NCBI RefSeq assembly: GCF_013359695.1 | Contig: NZ_JABFMU010000001.1 | Span: 292,228 to 356,227, forward strand | Direction of reading: 5' to 3' | Source: Pseudomonas sp. C2B4 | Lineage (GTDB): Bacteria; Pseudomonadota; Gammaproteobacteria; Pseudomonadales; Pseudomonadaceae | DNA length: 64,000 bases | Part shown: piece by piece, positions 58,122-64,000 of the stretch | Layout: every line of letters begins with the position of its first letter | Numbering within the stretch: the first letter of the stretch is position 1 | Translations under genes and position numbers: made by a program | The notes under the pieces: model-generated | Database searches by the model: none | The model's input: the letters and a program-made list of their open reading frames with translations, nothing else | What the model was told of the DNA's origin: nothing

Positions 58122-58299
58122 AGGCTCCCCGAATGTGCCGCTGTCGACTTAGCCCTTGAACCCGAGAGTTCAAGGTGGAAGACGCAGTAGGCTTTAAGGC
58201 TTTCCGTCTAGCGGACATGCACACCAGCCCAACGTGCGACCTCCAGGGTATAGCAAATCGGCTCAGGGACGTCGTCAACTGGCAAGCACCCCAGGGAGT
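58122..58299 (-). ncRNA. ssrS: 6S RNA (ssrS)
   Basis: Read leftward, the transcript would start around ACTCCCTGGGGTGCTTGCCA and pair with the 3' end (GGCACATTCGGGGAGCC). The conserved internal segments CCCTGAGCCGATTTGC and ATACCCTGGAGGTCGCAC are typical of gammaproteobacterial 6S RNA. The -10 hexamer TATACT is at 58306-58311. Location between zapA and fau is the standard site. 6S RNA mimics an open promoter and sequesters sigma-70 RNA polymerase. Ends are approximate (about 178 bases). Confidence 0.9.
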
Positions 58300-58305
58300 G
58301 ATTGG

Positions 58306-58311
58306 AGTATA
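58306..58311 (-). promoter_or_regulatory. -10 element of 6S RNA
   Basis: TATACT on the minus strand, 6-7 bases before the inferred 5' end of 6S RNA. It lies 20 bases past the zapA stop. Confidence 0.6.
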
Positions 58312-58330
58312 CCGCAAGCGGTGACACGAA

Positions 58331-58648
58331 TCAGCCTTTGGTGACGTCCGGATCAGTGGCGAGTACCAGATCGACGCGATCGAGCAGGTCGCGCACCTGT
58401 TCACGGGTGGAGCCACTGGCCTGGATATCCGGGCGTTCTTCCTTGTGGAGCAGCTCGTGGGTGATGTTCAGCGCGGCCATGACGGCGATGCGGTCGGCGC
58501 CGATGACTTTGCCGCTGCTACGGATCTCGCGCATCTTGCCGTCCAGGTAACGGGCGGCGCTCACCAGGTTGCTGCGTTCTTCCTGTGGGCAGATGATCGA
58601 ATATTCTTTGTCGAGGATCTGCACGGTGACGCTATTGCTTGAACTCAT
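58331..58648 (-). CDS. zapA: Cell division protein ZapA
   Basis: The 105-residue protein starts MSSSNSVTVQILDKEYSIIC. It has the ZapA N-domain and a C-terminal coiled-coil (DRIAVMAALNITHELLHKEE). It bundles FtsZ protofilaments at the Z ring. It overlaps the upstream TIGR02449 gene by 4 bases. Confidence 0.95.
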   Translation of the reverse strand: MSSSNSVTVQILDKEYSIICPQEERSNLVSAARYLDGKMREIRSSGKVIGADRIAVMAALNITHELLHKEERPDIQASGSTREQVRDLLDRVDLVLATDPDVTKG

Positions 58649-58854
58649 GAGTCTTGCTCCAGGGCCTTGAGGCGCGAAATCATCGATTCGACCTTACGCC
58701 GGGCGATTTCGTTTTTTTCAATGAGGTGAGCGCGTTCCTCGCGCCAGGTCTTTTCCTGAGCTTGTAAGAGTGCGTTTTGACTCTTAAGTTGCTCGACTCG
58801 GGTAATCAGCAGCTCGAGTCTGGCCATCAGCGCTTGCAGGTCGGTGTCTTCCAT
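58645..58854 (-). CDS. TIGR02449 family coiled-coil protein
   Basis: The 69-residue protein starts MEDTDLQALMARLELLITRV at 58854; most of it is one heptad-repeat coiled coil (VEQLKSQNALLQAQEKTWREE). The family is small and is found before zapA in pseudomonads. A ZapB-like role in division is possible by context and shape, but not shown. Confidence 0.85.
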   Translation of the reverse strand: MEDTDLQALMARLELLITRVEQLKSQNALLQAQEKTWREERAHLIEKNEIARRKVESMISRLKALEQDS

Positions 58855-58897
58855 TGTGTCCACTGTTCGTCTGATGGGTGGTAGCGGGCGGCTCCCT

Positions 58898-58972
58898 GTA
58901 GAAACGAGCTTGCGCTGGGTGCCTGACACCCAGCGGCGTTCTCAGGTTCATCGCGAGCAAGCTCGCTCCTAC
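58898..58972. repeat. Degenerate REP pair with an internal hairpin
   Basis: GTAGAAACGAGCTTGCGC is a decayed REP arm (58898), paired with TCGCGAGCAAGCTCGCTCCT (58951). Between them CGCTGGGTG-CCTGA-CACCCAGCG (58913-58935) is a perfect 9-base hairpin. It sits in the divergent region between TIGR02449 and ygfB. Confidence 0.7.
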
Positions 58973-59039
58973 AGGGGTAGTCGATGTAGGATACAAGGCC
59001 TTCATTCTAGACATAGCGCCGTCTGGCGCCTAGCTGCCC

Positions 59040-59600
59040 ATGCCCATTCAGAATTCTCCGTACCAAGCCTTCGCCACCCTGCTGACATCCAGCGGTCACC
59101 CTGTCTCGCCTGCCGAACTGCACGGCCTGTTGCTCGGGCGCAGTTGCGCCGGCGCCGGTTTCGATGCCGAGGGCTGGCTGATCGACGCCGCCGAGCTGCT
59201 TGAAAGCGAGCCGCAGGACAACGTTCGCGCTGCCCTGATCGGCCTGCAAGAGATGGTCAAGGGAGAGCTTACCGGCGAAGACGTGACTGTCGTTCTGCTG
59301 CTGCCGACCGACGATGCTCCGCTGGCCGAACGCGCCGCGGCACTGGGCCAGTGGTGCCAGGGCTTCCTCAGCGGTTTCGGCCTGAACTGCCGTGACAGCA
59401 GCATGTTGAGCGCCGAGGCCACCGAAGTGTTGCAGGACCTGGCCGCCATTTCCCAGGTGCAAGACGCCCTGGAAGAATCCGAAGACGGCGAAACCGACTA
59501 CATGGAAGTCATGGAGTACCTGCGCGTCGCGCCGCTGCTGCTGTTCTCTGAAACCAGGAAAGCGGAAGAACCGGCGGCTGCCAAACCGTCGTTGCATTAA
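59040..59600 (+). CDS. ygfB: YecA/YgfB family protein (UPF0149)
   Basis: The 186-residue protein starts [20 protein letters not shown]. It has the UPF0149 segments [16 protein letters not shown] and [15 protein letters not shown]. In P. aeruginosa YgfB has been linked to beta-lactam resistance through repression of ampDh3; that role is family knowledge. It precedes pepP by 26 bases, the ygfB-pepP-ubiH order of gammaproteobacteria. Confidence 0.93.
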   Translation: MPIQNSPYQAFATLLTSSGHPVSPAELHGLLLGRSCAGAGFDAEGWLIDAAELLESEPQDNVRAALIGLQEMVKGELTGEDVTVVLLLPTDDAPLAERAAALGQWCQGFLSGFGLNCRDSSMLSAEATEVLQDLAAISQVQDALEESEDGETDYMEVMEYLRVAPLLLFSETRKAEEPAAAKPSLH

Positions 59601-59626
59601 TTAAAGCCAGGGAACGCCATCTGCCC

Positions 59627-60961
59627 ATGATTCATATCCCGAAAGCGGAATACAGTCGTCGCCGCAAGGCCCTGATGGCGCAGATGGAACCCAACAGCAT
59701 CGCCATTCTGCCCGCCGCGGCGGTGGCCATCCGCAACCGCGATGTCGAGCACGTCTACCGCCAGGACAGCGACTTCCAGTACCTCAGCGGTTTTCCCGAG
59801 CCGCAGGCCGTCCTGGTCCTGATGCCTGGGCGCGTGCACGGCGAATACATCTTGTTCTGCCGCGAACGCAACGTCGAGCGTGAGTTGTGGGATGGCCTGC
59901 GCGCCGGGCAGGAAGGTGCGATTCGCGACTATGGCGCCGACGATGCCTTCCCGATCACGGACATCGACGACATCCTGCCGGGCCTGATCGAAGGCCGTGA
60001 CCGGGTGTATTCGGCTATGGGCAGCAACCCCGAATTCGACCGGCACCTGATGGACTGGATCAACGTGATCCGTTCCAAGGCCAACCTCGGTGCCCAGCCT
60101 CCGAACGAATACGTTGCGCTGGATCATCTGCTGCATGACATGCGCCTGTATAAATCGGCGGCAGAAGTGAAGGTGATGCGCGAGGCTGCACGGATTTCCG
60201 CCCAGGCGCACGTACGCGCGATGCAGGCCAGCCGTCCCGGTTTGCATGAATTCAGTCTGGAGGCCGAGCTCGATTACGAGTTCCGCAAGGGCGGGGCGAA
60301 GATGCCGGCCTATGGCTCGATCGTCGCCGCCGGGCGCAACAGCTGCATTCTTCATTACCAGCAGAATGACGCCGTGCTAAAGGACGGTGACCTGGTATTG
60401 ATCGACGCCGGTTGCGAGATCGACTGCTATGCCAGCGACATCACCCGCACCTGGCCGGTCAACGGCAAGTATTCCGCGGAACAGAAGGCGATCTACGAAT
60501 TGGTGTTGGCTGCCCAGGAGGCCGCTTTTGCCGAAATCGCCCCGAACAAGCATTGGAATCAGGCCCATGAAGCCACGGTTCGGGTGATCACCACCGGCCT
60601 GGTCGAGCTGGGCTTGCTGCAAGGCGACGTCGACGAATTGATCGCCAGCGAAGCCTACAAGGCGTTTTACATGCACCGCGCCGGGCACTGGCTGGGCATG
60701 GATGTACATGACGTTGGCGAGTACAAGGTCGGCGGCGAATGGCGCGTGCTGGAAGTCGGCATGGCGCTGACCGTGGAGCCGGGGATCTACATTGCCCCGG
60801 ATAACCAGAACGTGGCGAAGAAATGGCGCGGCATTGGCGTGCGCATCGAGGACGATGTCGTGGTCACCAAAAGCGGCTGTGAAATCCTGACCAAAGGCGT
60901 ACCGAAAACGGTCGCGGAGATCGAGGCCTTGATGGCGCAAGCACGGACACAAGCGGCATGA
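59627..60961 (+). CDS. pepP: Xaa-Pro aminopeptidase II
   Basis: The 444-residue protein starts MIHIPKAEYSRRRKALMAQM. It has an N-terminal creatinase-like domain and a C-terminal pita-bread domain with metal ligands Asp260 and Asp271 (LIDAGCEIDCYASDITRTWP), His in AGHWLGMDVHD, and Glu in VEPGIY and RIEDDV. It cuts X-Pro bonds. It overlaps ubiH by 4 bases. Confidence 0.96.
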   Translation: MIHIPKAEYSRRRKALMAQMEPNSIAILPAAAVAIRNRDVEHVYRQDSDFQYLSGFPEPQAVLVLMPGRVHGEYILFCRERNVERELWDGLRAGQEGAIRDYGADDAFPITDIDDILPGLIEGRDRVYSAMGSNPEFDRHLMDWINVIRSKANLGAQPPNEYVALDHLLHDMRLYKSAAEVKVMREAARISAQAHVRAMQASRPGLHEFSLEAELDYEFRKGGAKMPAYGSIVAAGRNSCILHYQQNDAVLKDGDLVLIDAGCEIDCYASDITRTWPVNGKYSAEQKAIYELVLAAQEAAFAEIAPNKHWNQAHEATVRVITTGLVELGLLQGDVDELIASEAYKAFYMHRAGHWLGMDVHDVGEYKVGGEWRVLEVGMALTVEPGIYIAPDNQNVAKKWRGIGVRIEDDVVVTKSGCEILTKGVPKTVAEIEALMAQARTQAA

Positions 60962-62145
60962 ATCGAGTCAATCTGGCGATTATCGGCGGTGGCCTGGTGG
61001 GCGCGAGCCTGGCGATGGCGTTACAGGCAGGGGCCAAGACCCGTGGCTGGAAGATTGTGCTGATCGAGCCGTTCGCCCCCGGCGACACCTATCAGCCGAG
61101 CTACGACGCGCGTTCCACAGCCTTGTCCTTTGGTGCGCGGCAGATTTATCAGCGGTTGGGCGTCTGGCAGGCAATCTCCCGCCGCGCCGAACCGATCAAG
61201 CAGATTCATGTCTCCGACCGTGGACGTTTTTCCACGGCGCGACTGTCGGCGATGGAAGAGGGTGTTCCGGCACTGGGTTATGTGGTGGAAAACGCCTGGC
61301 TCGGCCAATGCCTGTGGCAAGGCCTGGACCCGGACGTGATCAGTTGGCGTTGTCCGGCGGAAGTCACGCGCATGGAACCGCTCACTGACGGCTATCGCCT
61401 CATGCTCAATGACGAAACCACGCTGGATTGCGACCTCGCGGTGCTTGCCGATGGCGGCCGTTCCGGCCTGCGCGAGCAGCTGGGCATCGGCATCAGGAAG
61501 CGTCCGTATAACCAGAGCGCGCTGATCGCCAACATCACCCCGAGCGAAGCCCACAACGGCATGGCTTTCGAACGGTTCACCGACGATGGCCCGATGGCGT
61601 TGCTGCCACTGCCGGACAATCGCTGCGCCTTGGTCTGGACCCGCTTGGGGATGGACGCGCAACGCCTGGCAGCACTCGACGAGCGCAGCTTCCTCAGCGA
61701 ATTGCAGGGTGTGTTCGGTTATCGCCTCGGTACGTTGAAGCAGGTCGGTGCACGGCATCTGTATCCGCTGTCGCTGGTGGAGGCCGAAGAGCAGGTGCGT
61801 CCGCATCTGGCGATTCTCGGCAACGCCGCCCACAGCCTGCATCCGATTGCCGGCCAGGGTTTCAACTTGTCGCTGCGCGATGCCCAGGCGCTGGCCGATG
61901 CATTACTGGCCAGCGAACAGGCGCTGGGGGACTTTGCCACCCTGCAGGCCTATCGCGAGGGGCAGCGCCTGGATCAGAACCTCACCGTCGGCTTCTCCGA
62001 CCAGGTCACGCGCCTGTTCGGCAGCACGCAACCCCTGGTTTCGCTCGGGCGCAATCTCGGTCTGCTCGGCCTCGATCTGCTGCCGCCGGCCAAGCGCTGG
62101 TTCGCCCGTCAGGCCATGGGCCTGGGTACGCGCCCCGATGTTTAA
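60958..62145 (+). CDS. ubiH: 2-Octaprenyl-6-methoxyphenol hydroxylase UbiH
   Basis: The 395-residue protein starts MNRVNLAIIGGGLVGASLAM, a FAD Rossmann fingerprint; the second FAD motif is IAILGNAAHSLHPIAGQGFNLSLRDA. It belongs to class A flavin monooxygenases in ubiquinone synthesis. It overlaps the DUF4442 gene by 8 bases. Confidence 0.95.
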   Translation: MNRVNLAIIGGGLVGASLAMALQAGAKTRGWKIVLIEPFAPGDTYQPSYDARSTALSFGARQIYQRLGVWQAISRRAEPIKQIHVSDRGRFSTARLSAMEEGVPALGYVVENAWLGQCLWQGLDPDVISWRCPAEVTRMEPLTDGYRLMLNDETTLDCDLAVLADGGRSGLREQLGIGIRKRPYNQSALIANITPSEAHNGMAFERFTDDGPMALLPLPDNRCALVWTRLGMDAQRLAALDERSFLSELQGVFGYRLGTLKQVGARHLYPLSLVEAEEQVRPHLAILGNAAHSLHPIAGQGFNLSLRDAQALADALLASEQALGDFATLQAYREGQRLDQNLTVGFSDQVTRLFGSTQPLVSLGRNLGLLGLDLLPPAKRWFARQAMGLGTRPDV

Positions 62146-62623
62146 GTGGCTGGCCCACACGTTCGGCAAGGCACGGCTGATGCGCTGGTTCCTGAACCTC
62201 TATCCGCCGTACTTCGGTGCCGGGGTTCGGGTGCGGCACATCAGCGATGACTTCCGCGATATCCAGGTGTCCATGGGCCTGGGCTGGTACAACCGTAACT
62301 ACGTCGGCACTCAGTTCGGTGGCAGTCTGTATTCGATGGTCGATCCGTTCTTCATGCTGATGCTGATGGAAAACCTTGGGCGCAACTACATCGTCTGGGA
62401 CAGGGCCGCCGACATCGATTTCATTGCGCCGGGCAAAGGACCGGTGTTCGCCCGGTTCAATATCGATGACACCCTGCTCGACGAAATCCGCCGGCAGACG
62501 GCCGATGGCCAAAAATACCTGCCGCAATTGCAGGTCGATATTCACGACGGCACGGGCCACCTGGTGGCGCGCGTCGGAAAAACCCTTTACGTGCGGCTCA
62601 AGCCGCAAGCGAGACAGGCTTAA
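62138..62623 (+). CDS. DUF4442 hot-dog thioesterase-like protein
   Basis: The 161-residue protein starts MFKWLAHTFGKARLMRWFLN in the last bases of ubiH (8-base overlap). It has the DUF4442 hot-dog pattern: VSMGLGWYNRNYVGTQFGGSLYSMVDPFFMLM and DIDFIAPGKGPVFARFNIDD. It may be a thioesterase. Its place inside the ubi operon suggests a link to quinone or lipid metabolism, but this is inference. Confidence 0.88.
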   Translation: MFKWLAHTFGKARLMRWFLNLYPPYFGAGVRVRHISDDFRDIQVSMGLGWYNRNYVGTQFGGSLYSMVDPFFMLMLMENLGRNYIVWDRAADIDFIAPGKGPVFARFNIDDTLLDEIRRQTADGQKYLPQLQVDIHDGTGHLVARVGKTLYVRLKPQARQA

Positions 62624-62626
62624 AGC

Positions 62627-63850
62627 ATGGAAATGCGCGCAGATCTGCTGATTGTCGGGGCCGGAATGGTCGGCAGCGCCCTGGCGCTGGCGTTGCAGGA
62701 CAGTGGCCTGGAAGTCCTGCTGCTGGACGGCAGCCCCATGAGCGTCAAACCCTTTGATGCCCAGGCGCCGTTCGAGCCGCGGGTCAGTGCATTGTCGATT
62801 GCCAGCCAGCGTATTCTCGAGCGCCTGGGCGTCTGGGAGGGCATCGCCAGTCGGCGCAGCAGCCCTTACAGCGACATGCAGGTCTGGGATGGCAGCGGCA
62901 CCGGGCAAATCCGCTTTTCGGCGGCCAGCGTGCATGCCGATGTGCTGGGCCACATCGTCGAGAATCGGGTCGTTCAGGATGCCTTGCTCGATCGCTTGCA
63001 CGACTGTGATCTTGGCCTGCTGGCCAATGCACGACTTGAACAAATGCGTCGCTCCGGCGACGACTGGCTGCTGACCCTGGCCGATGGCCGCACCTTGCGC
63101 GCACCGCTGGTGATCGCGGCCGATGGTGCCAATTCGGCGGTTCGGCGCCTGACCGGCGTTGCGACGCGGGAGTGGGATTATCTGCATCACGCGATCGTCA
63201 CCAGCGTGCGCAGCTCAAAAAACCATCAAATGACCGCCTGGCAGCGCTTTACCGATAACGGCCCGTTGGCGTTCCTGCCGCTGGAGCGCGATGGCCAGCA
63301 CGATTGGTGCTCGATCGTCTGGTCGACCACGCCGAGCGAAGCCGAGCGCTTGATGACGCTGGATGACGAAGGTTTCTGTCGCGAGCTGGAGCGGGCCTTC
63401 GAAGGTCGACTGGGCACGGTGCTCAGCGCCGATCCGCGTCTGTGCGTACCGCTGCGGCAGCGTCATGCCAAGCGTTACGTGGCAGAAGGCCTGGCGCTGA
63501 TTGGCGATGCAGCCCACACCATTCACCCGTTGGCCGGGCAGGGTGTGAACCTTGGTTTCCTCGATGCAGCCGTGCTGGCCGAAGTACTGCTGCAGGCGAC
63601 TGCTCGAGGTGAGCGTCTGGCGGATGTGAAGGTGCTCAGCCGTTATGAGCGTCGCCGTATGCCGCACAACCTGGCGTTGATGGCGGCGATGGAAGGATTC
63701 GAGCGCTTGTTCCAGGCCGATCCGTTATCGGTTCGCTGGTTGCGTAATGTCGGGTTGAAGATGGTCGACCGGATGCCCGAGGCCAAGGCGCTGTTTGTGC
63801 GCGAGGCACTGGGGCTGACCGGGGATTTGCCGGCGTTGGCCAAGGCCTGA
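62627..63850 (+). CDS. visC: VisC/UbiI-family FAD-dependent hydroxylase
   Basis: The 407-residue protein starts MEMRADLLIVGAGMVGSALA, then the FAD motif LIGDAAHTIHPLAGQGVNLGFLDAA. It is the paralogue of UbiH commonly placed after it; by homology it is UbiI/VisC, which adds the C5 hydroxyl in ubiquinone synthesis. The substrate position is inferred from family. It lies 3 bases after the DUF4442 gene. Confidence 0.93.
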   Translation: MEMRADLLIVGAGMVGSALALALQDSGLEVLLLDGSPMSVKPFDAQAPFEPRVSALSIASQRILERLGVWEGIASRRSSPYSDMQVWDGSGTGQIRFSAASVHADVLGHIVENRVVQDALLDRLHDCDLGLLANARLEQMRRSGDDWLLTLADGRTLRAPLVIAADGANSAVRRLTGVATREWDYLHHAIVTSVRSSKNHQMTAWQRFTDNGPLAFLPLERDGQHDWCSIVWSTTPSEAERLMTLDDEGFCRELERAFEGRLGTVLSADPRLCVPLRQRHAKRYVAEGLALIGDAAHTIHPLAGQGVNLGFLDAAVLAEVLLQATARGERLADVKVLSRYERRRMPHNLALMAAMEGFERLFQADPLSVRWLRNVGLKMVDRMPEAKALFVREALGLTGDLPALAKA

Positions 63851-63875
63851 GATTTTCTTTGAGGCGGATGGCCTC

Positions 63876-63947
63876 TTCGCGAGCAGGCTCGCTCCCACAG
63901 TTGGACTTCCAGTGTTCATAGGAGGAATCCTTGTGGGAGCGAGCCTG
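63876..63947. repeat. REP pair with a truncated second arm
   Basis: TTCGCGAGCAGGCTCGCTCC at 63876 is complete, but the partner GTGGGAGCGAGCCTG (63933-63947) stops before CTCGCGAA; the next bases look like an insertion-sequence end. Confidence 0.85.
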
Positions 63948-64000
63948 AACTGGTCAAGTAATCTTGGACACCCGTCAAGGTTCACGCCGCCAGTCTCTCT
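63946..64000. mobile_element. End of an insertion sequence, probably IS3 family
   Basis: TGAACTGGTCAAGTAATCTT followed by GGACACC looks like the terminal inverted repeat of IS3-family elements (TGAACTG...GGACA ends). It begins exactly where the REP arm is broken. The rest of the element lies outside the window, so family and orientation are inferred. Confidence 0.5.

Overview
The window looks like chromosomal core sequence from a fluorescent-group Pseudomonas (P. fluorescens lineage). The basis is gene order: glnK-amtB-sutA, lptM-lysA-dapF-yigA-xerC-yigB, cyaA-rnk-cyaY, argH/algR-hemCDXY-dsbB-algQ/algP, hemB-ppk/ppx-trxA-rho-ubiD and fau-6S RNA-zapA/ygfB-pepP-ubiH all follow the order I know from pseudomonads. 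The sequence is GC-rich, and its gaps carry many paired REP palindromes (REPINs) of the kind common in this lineage. No tRNA, rRNA, prophage or CRISPR array is visible.

Layout. 1-4.3 kb: 5' part of comM, ubiK, the ammonium-sensing pair glnK-amtB, yjbQ and the RNA-polymerase-binding regulator sutA. 4.4-9.0 kb: a leftward operon lptM-lysA-dapF-yigA-xerC-yigB. 9.3-15 kb: cyaY, a DUF1289 gene, rnk, class I adenylate cyclase, two small unknowns and a glutathione transferase. 15-22 kb: argH, then algR preceded by a probable remnant of its kinase gene algZ, then hemC-hemD-hemX-hemY. 22-28.5 kb: dsbB, algQ, an FKBP prolyl isomerase, the histone-like algP, a TIGR02444 gene, an ABC-F ATPase and a MscS-type channel. 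28.7-37.9 kb: LysE exporter, a four-gene lipoprotein operon (COG3014-ycfL-lpoB-like-CsgG-like), a cytochrome c/FTR1 iron permease, yaiI, elbB, a fatty acid hydroxylase-type membrane protein and a DedA protein. 38-51.6 kb: hemB-ppk1 facing ppx, a polar amino acid ABC operon with a divergent FadR-type regulator, trxA, rho, and ubiD with a ferredoxin reductase. 51.9-64 kb: a ChaC-like enzyme, glpT, a short TonB-domain protein, a quinone reductase, a FliL-like protein, an EVE protein, fau/6S RNA/zapA, and ygfB-pepP-ubiH-DUF4442-visC. The last bases look like the end of an insertion sequence that interrupts a REP.

Themes. Nitrogen (glnK-amtB), phosphate storage (ppk, ppx), heme (hemB, hemC, hemD, hemX, hemY), ubiquinone (ubiK, ubiD, ubiH, visC) and transcription control (sutA, algQ, rho, 6S RNA, algR) dominate. 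I found no obvious undescribed multi-gene defence or biosynthetic system. The best leads are regulatory DNA (a PhoB-type promoter before hemB-ppk, palindromes before glnK and algQ, an AT-rich palindromic island at 51.8 kb), the decayed algZ, the lipoprotein operon, a TonB-domain protein with an unknown C-terminal domain, and the REP interrupted by an IS-like end.
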